NCBI RefSeq assembly: GCF_004345785.1 | Contig: NZ_SLXI01000001.1 | Span: forward strand, 402,317-466,316 | Origin: Bisgaardia hudsonensis | GTDB taxonomy: Bacteria; Pseudomonadota; Gammaproteobacteria; Enterobacterales; Pasteurellaceae | DNA: 64,000 nt | Reading direction: 5' to 3' | Shown here: piece by piece, positions 20,615 to 29,405 of the stretch | Layout of the letters: every line of letters starts with the position of its first letter | Position numbering within the stretch: position 1 is the first letter of the stretch | Position numbers and translations under genes: made by a program | Notes under the pieces: model-generated | Seen by the model: the letters and a program-made list of their open reading frames with translations, nothing else | What the model was told of the DNA's origin: nothing | Databases searched by the model: none

Positions 20615-21856
20615 ATGTTTAGAAAATTCATGAAATTAATTAAAACACCAGTAGAATTTGTTAGAGACTCCTATTTTTTTAAATGTGGGTATATGGGATT
20701 AAATTTTAAATGCGATAATTTGTTTGTCGTTTCTAATCTAGGACAATTAAATCAAGCTCATTCTTTGATAAAAAAAGAGAGGTTCAAAAACAATTTCTTA
20801 CTTATATTGTATACAAGTAAAAATAAGGTTATGCCTGAAATAGTGAAAAAAAATGTAGATAGTGGTTTATTTTCTTCTTTTGCTGTGTTTCGTTTACCAA
20901 ACAAACCTAGCCAAATTAATATTAAGAATGCAATATATATTAATAATTCATACAGAAATATAATAAATACTTTAAAGATAAAAAATTTATTCATTCAAAG
21001 TTTTGAACGACATTATGCTTTGTTAGCTAGTTATGCAAAATCGAAAAATATAAAGGTAAATTTAATAGAAGAAGGAACGGGAACATACAGATACTCAACT
21101 ATACATGAATTTAATAGGATTTTTAAAGAAAGTTTGAGTTGGAAAGAAAGAAAACAAATGTATTGTATCAAACATCTATGTTTTTTTAAAAATATACGCC
21201 CAATGTTATCAATATATCATGATTACAATACCATATATGCTGCTTTTCCTCACTTAGTGCCTGATTTTTTCACATTTAGAAAAAAAGAATATTTTTTCTT
21301 ATATGATAATATAAAAATAGGAGAGGATATTAGAGATATTAAATTAAAGTATAATATTACCTCTAACGATATTATTTTTCTTAATCAACGATATAAATTT
21401 ACTTCTTTACAATGTTATGCAAAAAGTTTGCTTTTGCTTTTGTCAGAGTTTTCTCTTAAGTATAAATGTAATGTTTTTATTAAATTACATCCTAAAGACA
21501 GCGAAGAGTTTAAGGTAACTCTTAGAAATTATCTTAAGAAATATAAAATACGATCTATTATTCTAATTGATTTTTATGGATTTACTATAGAACCTCTACT
21601 AATTATGGTAAAGCCTAGATTTGTTTTAGGTATGACTTCTTCTGGACTTATATATTCTTCTTTATTATCAAAAACAATTCAGTCTGCTACTATTTACCCT
21701 ATTTTACGAGAAAAAATTGATAAAGAGTTAGTTGAGGATCTTGATGGTATTGGTTTAGACGTGAATAACGATATTTTCTCTGATTCCGATAAGCATTTTG
21801 AAATTTTAAGTAAATTTCCTTCAACAAAGATTATTTCATTAATGGACGAAATTTAA
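20615..21856 (+). CDS. Polysialyltransferase-like capsule glycosyltransferase
   Basis: A 413-residue GT-B-type transferase. Three motifs of bacterial sialyl/polysialyltransferases are visible in order: the E/D-E/D-G motif in LIEEGTGTY (Glu152-Glu153-Gly154), the HP motif in IKLHPKDSEEF (His292-Pro293), and the Ser-Ser motif in GMTSSGLIYSS (Ser342-Ser343). Length is close to E. coli NeuS (~409) and shorter than meningococcal SiaD (~490). The downstream OatC-like and CMP-sialate synthetase genes support CMP-sialic acid as donor. First gene of the serotype cassette, divergent from bexD. A related CMP-sugar or other capsule transferase remains possible; the linkage cannot be read from sequence. 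Confidence 0.7.
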   Translation: MFRKFMKLIKTPVEFVRDSYFFKCGYMGLNFKCDNLFVVSNLGQLNQAHSLIKKERFKNNFLLILYTSKNKVMPEIVKKNVDSGLFSSFAVFRLPNKPSQINIKNAIYINNSYRNIINTLKIKNLFIQSFERHYALLASYAKSKNIKVNLIEEGTGTYRYSTIHEFNRIFKESLSWKERKQMYCIKHLCFFKNIRPMLSIYHDYNTIYAAFPHLVPDFFTFRKKEYFFLYDNIKIGEDIRDIKLKYNITSNDIIFLNQRYKFTSLQCYAKSLLLLLSEFSLKYKCNVFIKLHPKDSEEFKVTLRNYLKKYKIRSIILIDFYGFTIEPLLIMVKPRFVLGMTSSGLIYSSLLSKTIQSATIYPILREKIDKELVEDLDGIGLDVNNDIFSDSDKHFEILSKFPSTKIISLMDEI

Positions 21857-21859
21857 GTC

Positions 21860-23056
21860 ATGAAAAAAGTTCTTGTTATTGCTACTTATGATTCTTTCTT
21901 AAAAGTGGCTATGAATATTTCTAGGCGAATTTCCAATAGTATAATAGACGTTTCAATTCTTAAAGTAAAAAAAAATCAAATTTCTAATAAGCAATTATAT
22001 GAGTCTGGTGCTAATAATTATAATTTTGTTAGTTATCAAAGTGTTTCAGAGCTACATCAGTATGATATCATAGTTTTATCTATTGGAAATATTGCATTTA
22101 GAAAATTCATTACGGAGTATTATTCTTATTATGATTTTTTTGATAAAGATAGGCCTATTATTTTAGCTATATTTTCAGGTGTTATTTTTGGTGAGCCTGA
22201 TACTATTTTGTCTAGAATTAATTCAGATATTATTCTAGCGAACAATATAGAAGACCAAAATATAATATTAGAAACTGCGAAGCTTTATAGAAGCCCTGTA
22301 AAGGTTTTAAATTATGGTTTAATTAATATTAATACGGATTATCAAAATTTATATAGTGAGAGATTTCATGAAAAGGAAACGTTAGTCTTTATAGAGCAAG
22401 TTAAAATACCTTGTTCTCAAAAAGAACGTTGTTATGTTTTAGACAAATTAATTGAGATTGCTCAAAATAATCCGGACAAAAATATTATTTTGAAAGTGAG
22501 AGTGTTGCCGGGTGAAAAAACAGTACACTCCTCGCAATTTTCTTATGTATCTCTGCTAAAAGATAAATTATTACCAAGTAATTTTACTTTATCTTCGGAA
22601 CCTGTTGAAGAGTTATATAAAAGAATGGATTTATGTATTACGTTTTCTTCTACTGTCGTTTTTGAGGCTCTTTATTATGGCATTCCTTGTGCAATCATCA
22701 AAGACTTAGGGATAAGAAGTGATTTAGCAAATAGGGCATTTTTAAATAGTGGGTTGTTTTTAAGTTTTGATGAAATTAATTTAGGTAAGAGAAAAAGGGT
22801 GGAGTTTTCTTGGCTTGATAAGAATATTAATTTTGATAGTGATCGAGATTTAATGTTAAACGAAACAATAGATAGCTTATTGGAAGATCAACGTACTGAT
22901 TTACTTTTGTTCTCGACACTTTTTGGGGGGGGATTTAGGTTTAAAAGAAAATCCTCAATAAAAAGAAAATTTTTTAAATTTTTATTTCATCCTAAATTAT
23001 TTTTTATAGATTCGAAATTATGGATGGGAATTAAGGCATTATATGGAAAAAAATGA
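21860..23056 (+). CDS. Capsule-locus protein, probable GT-B-like glycosyltransferase
   Basis: A 398-residue cytosolic protein that I do not recognise with certainty. It begins with a Rossmann-like strand (KKVLVIATYDSFLKVA) and has a late segment, CITFSSTVVFEALYYGIPCA (about residues 270-289), that looks like the Ser-Ser/nucleotide-phosphate motif of GT-B capsule transferases. The usual HP motif is absent (LKVRVLPGEKTVHS at that place). It follows the polysialyltransferase-like gene by 3 bp and overlaps the next by 14 bp. By position it could prime or initiate the polymer, comparable to NeuE in E. coli K1, but this is inference. Complete, no obvious defects. Confidence 0.5.
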   Translation: MKKVLVIATYDSFLKVAMNISRRISNSIIDVSILKVKKNQISNKQLYESGANNYNFVSYQSVSELHQYDIIVLSIGNIAFRKFITEYYSYYDFFDKDRPIILAIFSGVIFGEPDTILSRINSDIILANNIEDQNIILETAKLYRSPVKVLNYGLININTDYQNLYSERFHEKETLVFIEQVKIPCSQKERCYVLDKLIEIAQNNPDKNIILKVRVLPGEKTVHSSQFSYVSLLKDKLLPSNFTLSSEPVEELYKRMDLCITFSSTVVFEALYYGIPCAIIKDLGIRSDLANRAFLNSGLFLSFDEINLGKRKRVEFSWLDKNINFDSDRDLMLNETIDSLLEDQRTDLLLFSTLFGGGFRFKRKSSIKRKFFKFLFHPKLFFIDSKLWMGIKALYGKK

Positions 23057-24410
23057 ATTGAATAGTATAGATGGATTTCTTCAGTTTCTGTTTGAAAAAG
23101 GTGATTACAAAGAAATCGTCAGGTTTGGGAAATTTACGGATAGTAATCTTTGGGATTTGAGAAGCCTCAAATTAATTGTCAGAGCTTTTTATGAAGAGAA
23201 GGATTTTTTAAATTGTATCAGGGTCGGAAAAGAATATATTAAAAGAAATCAAAATGATTATTTCATATATGAGATATTAGGTGAGTCATATCGACAACAG
23301 AATAATTTAGTACAGGCATTTGAGTCGTATTCAATGGCATTGTCTATCAACGATAGATTAGTTGCAGCGAAATTTAAGTATTTGATTTTGAAATATCGAT
23401 TACATTTAAACCTTAATGAAGACGAAATATTAGAGATGGAAAATATAGCAATCAAGGCAAAGAATTCATATCGTTTACGATTAGTTTCTTATATTCAGTT
23501 CTCTGAAGGATTATTACAAGAGTCAAAAAATAACCTGATTAGAGTTTTGTCTTTAGAAAATGGATTGCAGTCTCTTGATTACCTAACTTTAAGTTTAATT
23601 GAAAAATATTTGGGAAATATAGATGAATCTGAAAAATATAATCAATTATTTGTTAAGTCATCTTTTAAATTAAATTTTGAATCTATTAATTCTAAGTCGT
23701 TATTGATAACTTTGTCACCTGGAAATGATTTTGTACTACAAAAATATAAAATGTTTGAAGCAGACATGTTAAATATAGTTGATACTTCCACTACATATTA
23801 TATTCTATCTGCTGACCCTATTGTAAGTCATATAGAGAAAATGGTAAAAAAATATTCATATACTCAAATTTCTATTGTTGGTAGCTCTAAAGCTGGTACA
23901 GGGGTAGTTTATTTAATGGATATGTTACATAAAAAATATCCGAATATTAGAATAAAGGGGGTTGCCTGTTCCCCGCAAATACAATTGTATCCATTCAATA
24001 GTAATCTGATTATTCCTAGTTATAAAAGATTATCTGAATATATTTTTTGTAATAAAGAATTACAGAATAAGTTAAAACGTTTAGTTGAGATTAATGAATT
24101 ACCGTTGAATGATAATTGTAGCTTAACAATTTTTTATGGTAAAAATTTTAAAATTGATTTTAATGAGATCCGTTTAGTAAATAAGAGGAAATATTTAAAT
24201 ATAATTGAATTAGACTACTCTGGACATGCGTCCTTAATTCCTATAACCATACCAGAGGGCGAGACAAAAGAAGAGTTAAAAGTTAAATATGCCGATCTTC
24301 CAATTGATTCCGATTTAAAGGTACTAGGGGGGGATGATTTAGTTGATATAGTTGACGAGATATATGAAATATATAAAGATCCTCAAATGAGACTTTATAA
24401 ATATTTATAG
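23043..24410 (+). CDS. OatC-like capsule O-acetyltransferase (alpha/beta-hydrolase fold)
   Basis: A 455-residue protein: an N-terminal helical, TPR-like half (residues 1-205) and a C-terminal alpha/beta-hydrolase half. The nucleophile elbow is IVGSSKAG, with Ser282 in GxSxxG position; candidate acid is Asp372 (FKIDFNE) and candidate base His395 (YSGHASL). The spacing, 90 and 23 residues, equals that of the Ser286-Asp376-His399 triad which I recall for meningococcal serogroup C OatC, a polysialate O-acetyltransferase of similar length. It therefore probably O-acetylates the capsule made by the upstream genes. Overlaps the preceding gene by 14 bp. Last gene of the cassette. Confidence 0.68.
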   Translation: MEKNELNSIDGFLQFLFEKGDYKEIVRFGKFTDSNLWDLRSLKLIVRAFYEEKDFLNCIRVGKEYIKRNQNDYFIYEILGESYRQQNNLVQAFESYSMALSINDRLVAAKFKYLILKYRLHLNLNEDEILEMENIAIKAKNSYRLRLVSYIQFSEGLLQESKNNLIRVLSLENGLQSLDYLTLSLIEKYLGNIDESEKYNQLFVKSSFKLNFESINSKSLLITLSPGNDFVLQKYKMFEADMLNIVDTSTTYYILSADPIVSHIEKMVKKYSYTQISIVGSSKAGTGVVYLMDMLHKKYPNIRIKGVACSPQIQLYPFNSNLIIPSYKRLSEYIFCNKELQNKLKRLVEINELPLNDNCSLTIFYGKNFKIDFNEIRLVNKRKYLNIIELDYSGHASLIPITIPEGETKEELKVKYADLPIDSDLKVLGGDDLVDIVDEIYEIYKDPQMRLYKYL

Positions 24411-24433
24411 CTAATTTCTAAGATAGTAAGAGT

Positions 24434-24470
24434 AGCGAAATAATACTTTTATTTAAAATATTATTTCGCT
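24434..24470. terminator. Bidirectional terminator between O-acetyltransferase and neuA genes
   Basis: A 12-bp perfect stem, AGCGAAATAATA (24434-24445) with TATTATTTCGCT (24459-24470), in the 64-bp gap between convergent genes. Confidence 0.75.
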
Positions 24471-24474
24471 TCGG

Positions 24475-25149
24475 TTATTTTAATTTAGCTAGTTCATTAG
24501 CTCTAGTTAGATCCATATGATTATCTATATCGATAGAACGTTCATTTGGCATGATGTAGCATTGTATTGGTTCAATGAAAAAACGTTTAGAAATAAATAA
24601 ATCTTCAATTTTATTGATATATATTGCCCCATTGATTCTAAATGCTTTATCCAATTGTTGTCTAGGTTTTTCGAAGTCATCTATGGTATTAATCGGTATA
24701 GGCATCCCTTCTTTACTTAGTGTAAATGCTTTATATGGGTGGTGTTCTATTTCAGATACAGAAACTACAGATTTACATTCTTTATTTTCAAATATATTTA
24801 TTGCTTCCAGTATATCTGTGTGAGTTCGTAAAGGGCTTGTTGGCTGTAAGAGAATAACTATACCAGAATACATATTTAGTTCTTCTAGACAATTAAGAAC
24901 CACATCTATGGTTTTTGTATCACATTCAGCAAGTTTAGAAGAGCGACAAAAAGCATAAGCCCCATATTTTTTAGCTTCTTCCAAAATATCTTCTCCATCT
25001 GAAGTGACGATGATACTATCAAATACCTTGGCTTCTTGAGCAGCTAATATTGCTCTTCCTACTAAAGAAATATTATCAACTAATTGTAAGTTTTTATTCT
25101 TTATTCCTTTGGAACCAGCTCTGGCTGGAATAATTGCTATTTTTTTCAT
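24475..25149 (-). CDS. neuA: CMP-sialic acid synthetase (N-acylneuraminate cytidylyltransferase)
   Basis: Activates sialic acid with CTP to CMP-sialate, the donor for sialyltransferases. The 224-residue protein opens with the nucleotide-binding [15 protein letters not shown] motif and has QPTSPLRT (residues ~102-109), the PRQQL...FRINGAIYI segment (about residues 161-178), and [10 protein letters not shown] with metal-binding Asp near the C-terminus; these match NeuA/SiaB of Neisseria and Haemophilus. It converges on the capsule cassette and closes the locus. No sialate synthase or epimerase gene is near, so its substrate must come from uptake or from genes elsewhere. It could also supply LOS sialylation. 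Confidence 0.92.
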   Translation of the reverse strand: MKKIAIIPARAGSKGIKNKNLQLVDNISLVGRAILAAQEAKVFDSIIVTSDGEDILEEAKKYGAYAFCRSSKLAECDTKTIDVVLNCLEELNMYSGIVILLQPTSPLRTHTDILEAINIFENKECKSVVSVSEIEHHPYKAFTLSKEGMPIPINTIDDFEKPRQQLDKAFRINGAIYINKIEDLFISKRFFIEPIQCYIMPNERSIDIDNHMDLTRANELAKLK

Positions 25150-25530
25150 ATGATTACCGATTCTTAAAGATACAACTCATAAAAAGAAGATAGAAATAAT
25201 TAAAGTACTTCTTTATACTCATATTAGGTTTTTAGTATAACATTTAAAATAAATATACTCAATATGATAGTAGTTTGCGAATAGATTTATATCAAAATTG
25301 GAGTGACAGATTATCGTTATAATTTATATATTAATTAAGTTATTTTAAATATAAGCATGGGTTGTATTAATAATTTTAAACTTAGAGTCATCTACAAAAC
25401 AACCGCACTTTCTTCTTAAATTTCTTTTATCCGTGATATTCTATGGAATAGAATTAAAATTAATATTTTATCTTTTCAATATTTTTCGTTAAAATCTAGG
25501 GTTTATAATATTTTATGTGATATAAGGCTT
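25150..25530. other. Intergenic region, capsule locus to holC
   Basis: An AT-rich 381-bp stretch without a supported gene. It contains the promoter regions for the divergent neuA and holC genes and one USS (25402-25410), the first USS after a 15.6-kb gap. No repeat or RNA structure was recognised. Confidence 0.6.
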
Positions 25531-25974
25531 ATGATAAAAAATGCTCAGTTTTATGTGATTGAAAAGACTCAAGCAAAAAATTTACTGACTGAAGCTGAAA
25601 CATTAGCTTGTGATCTGGCTGCTTCATCTTGGCGGTTAGGTAAACGTGTTCTGATCGCTTGTGAAACAGAACAACAGGCATTAAATATTGATGAAGCATT
25701 ATGGCAAAGAGAACCAGAAGAATTTGTTCCTCATAATCTCTCAGGAGAAATTACAACTTATGCTACACCAATTGAAATATCCTGGGTAGGAAAACGTAAT
25801 GCGCAATCTCGAGATTTATTAATCAACTTACAATCTCAAATACCTGATTTCGCAGTGAGTTTTAAACAAGTCATTGATTTTGTACCTATTGATGAAACAG
25901 AAAAAGCACAAGCAAGAGAGCGTTACAAACAGTACCGTCAGCTTGGGTGGCAATTAAGTACTGAAAAAGCTTAG
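25531..25974 (+). CDS. holC: DNA polymerase III chi subunit
   Basis: Chi links the clamp-loader complex to single-stranded DNA-binding protein during replication. The 147-residue protein has the family pattern: an N-terminal AQFYVIE-like strand, a helix with LACDLAASSWRLGKRVLIAC, the ALWQREPEEFVPHNL segment, and a FKQVIDFVPIDETEKAQARERY end. Length matches E. coli (147). It lies 43 bp upstream of valS, the usual gammaproteobacterial order. Confidence 0.95.
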   Translation: MIKNAQFYVIEKTQAKNLLTEAETLACDLAASSWRLGKRVLIACETEQQALNIDEALWQREPEEFVPHNLSGEITTYATPIEISWVGKRNAQSRDLLINLQSQIPDFAVSFKQVIDFVPIDETEKAQARERYKQYRQLGWQLSTEKA

Positions 25975-26017
25975 GAATTAAAAATTTAAAAGATTAACTA
26001 TTATTAAGAGATATAAA

Positions 26018-28828
26018 ATGACAAAACAAGTTGAAATGGCAGACCGCTTTAATCCATCAGCCGTAGAGCAAGCACTTTATAAACACTGGGAAGAACAGGG
26101 CTATTTTAAAGCCACAGAAAACCCAGAGGTAGAAAACTATTGTATCGCTATTCCACCGCCAAATGTAACAGGTAGTTTGCATATGGGGCATGCTTTCCAA
26201 CAAACATTAATGGATACCTTAATCCGTTTTAATCGTATGGAAGGGAAAAATACCTTATGGCAAGCAGGAACAGACCACGCAGGGATTGCCACTCAAATGG
26301 TAGTAGAGCGTAAAATTGCAGTGGAAGAAGGTAAAACTCGCCATGATTATGGTCGTGATGCGTTTATTGAGAAAATTTGGGATTGGAAAGCTTATTCTGG
26401 CGGTACGATTAGCCAACAAATTCGCCGTCTTGGAAACTCAATCGACTGGGAACGTGAACGTTTTACAATGGATGAAGGTTTATCCAATGCGGTAAAAGAA
26501 GTGTTTGTTCGTTTACATGAAGAAGGGTTAATTTATCGTGGTAAACGTCTAGTAAACTGGGATCCTAAATTACGTACTGCTATTTCGGATCTTGAAGTTG
26601 AAAATCGTGAAGAAAAAGGTTTTATGTATCATGTTCGTTATCCATTTGTGGATAAGTCAGAAACCTTTGGTGGAGGCTATATGCATATCGCTACAACTCG
26701 CCCAGAAACAATTTTAGCCGATGGTTGTTTAGCTGTACACCCAGATGATGAGCGTTATAAAGATATAATCGGTAAAATGGTTCATGTACCAATGACGGAT
26801 CGTATTATCCCCGTTGTTACCGATCCTTATCCAGATCCAGAATTTGGGACAGGTTGTGTAAAAATCACTCCAGCCCATGATTTTAATGACTATGAAGTGG
26901 GTAAACGTCATGATATTGAAATCATCAATTTAATGAATCCTGATGCGACAATGAATGAAAATGCACCAGAACGTTATCGTGGTTTAGATCGTTTTGAGGC
27001 ACGTAAAAAAATTGTTGAGGATTTAGAACATGAGGGGTATTTAGAAAAAATTGAGCCACACGCAATGACAAGACCTTATGGGGATCGATCTGGTGTGGTG
27101 ATTGAGCCATTACTCACAGACCAATGGTACGTTAGCATAAAACCGCTTGCAGAAGTGGCAACAAAAGCGGTTGAAGACGGCGAAATTCAGTTTGTACCAA
27201 AACAATATGAAAATCTCTATTTCTCTTGGATGCGTGATATTCAAGATTGGTGTATTTCTCGTCAATTATGGTGGGGACATCGTATCCCAGCTTGGTATGA
27301 TGAACAGGGCAATATTTATGTTGCTCGTGATGAACAAGAAGCACGTCAAAAACATAACTTAAGCGATGATGTTGTATTAAAACAAGATGATGATGTCCTT
27401 GATACTTGGTTTTCATCGGCTTTATGGACATTCTCAACATTAGGGTGGCCAGAACAAACTAAAGAACTCAAAATGTTCCACCCAACAGACGTATTAATCA
27501 CAGGGTTTGATATTATCTTCTTCTGGGTTGCCCGTATGATTATGTTTACTATGCACTTTGTCAAAGATGAAAATGGCAAATCACAAGTACCATTCAAAAA
27601 AGTGTATGTAACAGGCTTAATTCGTGATGAACAAGGTCAAAAAATGTCAAAATCAAAAGGAAACGTATTAGATCCAATTGATATGATTGACGGTATTAGC
27701 CTTGAAGATTTATTAGAAAAACGTACTGGCAATATGATGCAACCACAATTAGCGGAAAAAATTGCCAAAGCAACACGCAAAGAGTTTGCTGATGGTATTA
27801 CTGCTCACGGTACTGACGCATTGCGTTTTACCCTTGCTGCTTTAGCAAGTAACGGACGTGATATTAATTGGGATATGAAACGTTTAGAGGGCTATCGCAA
27901 TTTCTGTAACAAACTGTGGAACGCAAGCCGTTTTGTATTGACTAATGATAAATTAGATTTAAGCGAATCAGAAGTTGAATATACTGTAGCGGATCGTTGG
28001 ATTAAATCAGAATTTAATCGTACAGTCGCCACTTTCCGTGAATCTTTGGAACAGTACCGCTTTGATCTTGCTGCTGGAGCAATTTATGAATTTACTTGGA
28101 ATCAATTCTGTGACTGGTATCTTGAATTAACCAAACCTGTTTTTGCTCAAGGTACTGATGCTCAAAAACGTGGTGCCAGTCGTACTTTAGTTCAAGTATT
28201 AGAGCAATTATTGCGTTTAGCACACCCAATTATGCCATTTATCACCGAAGAAATTTGGCAAAAAGTAAAAGATTTTTCAGGTGTGTCTGGCGATACCATT
28301 ATGTTACAGCCGTTCCCTAAAGTAGATGAGAACAGTTTAGACGAAACGGCTGAAACTCAAATCAGTTGGATCAAAGAAGTGATTACTGCAGTGCGTAATA
28401 TTCGTGCAGAAAGTAATATTGCACCAAGTAAGCCACTTGATTTATTGTTCCGTCATTTGAGTGATGAAAATCAGCAAATTTTGGCAGAAAATAATCACCT
28501 ATTAAAAACCTTAGCAAAATTGGATAACCTTCAAGTTTTAGCTGAAAATGAAAATGCCCCACTTTCAGTGAGTAAATTGGTTGGTAAAACAGAATTATTT
28601 GTGCCAATGGCAGGATTTATTGATAAAACAGCCGAACTTGCTCGCTTAAGTAAAGAGATTGAAAAAGCCGAAGGGGAAATCAAACGTATCGAAGGCAAAC
28701 TCAGTAATCAAGCTTTTGTTGCTAAAGCTCCAGAGCAAGTGATTACCAAAGAGCGTGAAAAAATGCAAGGCTATCAAGAAGCCAAAGAAAAACTGCAACA
28801 ACAGTTTAAAGCGATTGAGGCATTGTAA
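26018..28828 (+). CDS. valS: Valyl-tRNA synthetase
   Basis: Class Ia aminoacyl-tRNA synthetase charging tRNA-Val. The 936-residue protein (E. coli ~951) has the HIGH motif as GSLHMGHAF (around residue 50), an editing domain with [11 protein letters not shown], the KMSKS motif in [10 protein letters not shown] (around residue 545), an anticodon-binding domain, and a C-terminal coiled coil (from about residue 870). Intact. Its last 79 bp recur, with four differences, 5.6 kb downstream at 34392-34470, so its 3' end marks the left edge of an inserted segment. Confidence 0.98.
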   Translation: MTKQVEMADRFNPSAVEQALYKHWEEQGYFKATENPEVENYCIAIPPPNVTGSLHMGHAFQQTLMDTLIRFNRMEGKNTLWQAGTDHAGIATQMVVERKIAVEEGKTRHDYGRDAFIEKIWDWKAYSGGTISQQIRRLGNSIDWERERFTMDEGLSNAVKEVFVRLHEEGLIYRGKRLVNWDPKLRTAISDLEVENREEKGFMYHVRYPFVDKSETFGGGYMHIATTRPETILADGCLAVHPDDERYKDIIGKMVHVPMTDRIIPVVTDPYPDPEFGTGCVKITPAHDFNDYEVGKRHDIEIINLMNPDATMNENAPERYRGLDRFEARKKIVEDLEHEGYLEKIEPHAMTRPYGDRSGVVIEPLLTDQWYVSIKPLAEVATKAVEDGEIQFVPKQYENLYFSWMRDIQDWCISRQLWWGHRIPAWYDEQGNIYVARDEQEARQKHNLSDDVVLKQDDDVLDTWFSSALWTFSTLGWPEQTKELKMFHPTDVLITGFDIIFFWVARMIMFTMHFVKDENGKSQVPFKKVYVTGLIRDEQGQKMSKSKGNVLDPIDMIDGISLEDLLEKRTGNMMQPQLAEKIAKATRKEFADGITAHGTDALRFTLAALASNGRDINWDMKRLEGYRNFCNKLWNASRFVLTNDKLDLSESEVEYTVADRWIKSEFNRTVATFRESLEQYRFDLAAGAIYEFTWNQFCDWYLELTKPVFAQGTDAQKRGASRTLVQVLEQLLRLAHPIMPFITEEIWQKVKDFSGVSGDTIMLQPFPKVDENSLDETAETQISWIKEVITAVRNIRAESNIAPSKPLDLLFRHLSDENQQILAENNHLLKTLAKLDNLQVLAENENAPLSVSKLVGKTELFVPMAGFIDKTAELARLSKEIEKAEGEIKRIEGKLSNQAFVAKAPEQVITKEREKMQGYQEAKEKLQQQFKAIEAL

Positions 28829-28861
28829 TTTTTAATCATTTATAATCATAAAAAGTGCGGT
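28750..28861 (+). repeat. Left copy of valS 3'-end direct repeat
   Basis: The last 79 bp of valS and about 33 bp downstream, ending in the USS at 28853-28861. It matches 34392-34502 with four mismatches in the coding part (two of them silent) and a one-base gap just before the USS. The two copies flank the nucleotidase, STAND NTPase and isochorismatase-fold genes. Confidence 0.93.
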
Positions 28862-28898
28862 CAGATTTGATTATACTTATTTTATAAGATTAGATTTT

Positions 28899-29357
28899 AT
28901 GAAAAAGATTCTCTATATTGATATGGATAACGTCATTGTTGACTTTCCATCAGGAATTGCAAAACTTGACGAAAAAATAAGAAGTAAATTTGAGAAGCAT
29001 TATGATGAAGTTGAAGGTATTTTTTCATTAATGGATCCTATGCCTAATGCAATAGAATCAGTTAAGAAACTTGCTGAATATTACGATATTTACGTACTTT
29101 CAACAGCACCATGGAATAATCCATCTGCTTGGATTGATAAAATAAACTGGATTCAAAAATATTTTGGTAAAGATAGGGATTCAGTACTATACAAGCGATT
29201 AATTCTTTCTCATCATAAGAATCTCAATCAAGGTGATTTTTTAATTGATGATCGCACTAGGAACGGCGTTGATAAGTTCAAAGGTGAACATATTCATTTT
29301 GGGACAGACCAATTCCCTGATTGGCAAAGTGTAATGGACTATTTACTAGATATTTAA
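28899..29357 (+). CDS. HAD-family 5'(3')-deoxyribonucleotidase-like protein (NT5C)
   Basis: A 152-residue HAD-superfamily phosphatase of the NT5C type. The catalytic motif is YIDMDNVIVDF (Asp8, Asp10), motif II is LSTAPWNNPSAW (Ser/Thr near residue 67), and the metal-binding acidic pair is LIDDRTRNG (about residues 121-129). Such enzymes dephosphorylate nucleoside or deoxynucleoside monophosphates. It sits between valS and the STAND NTPase gene, inside the repeat-bracketed island. It could be a passenger or could take part in nucleotide-based defence; the latter is speculation. Apparently complete. Confidence 0.83.
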   Translation: MKKILYIDMDNVIVDFPSGIAKLDEKIRSKFEKHYDEVEGIFSLMDPMPNAIESVKKLAEYYDIYVLSTAPWNNPSAWIDKINWIQKYFGKDRDSVLYKRLILSHHKNLNQGDFLIDDRTRNGVDKFKGEHIHFGTDQFPDWQSVMDYLLDI

Positions 29358-29405
29358 TTAAAAATATAATCATTTTTGTACTGTAACAAATTCATAGAAC
29401 TAATT

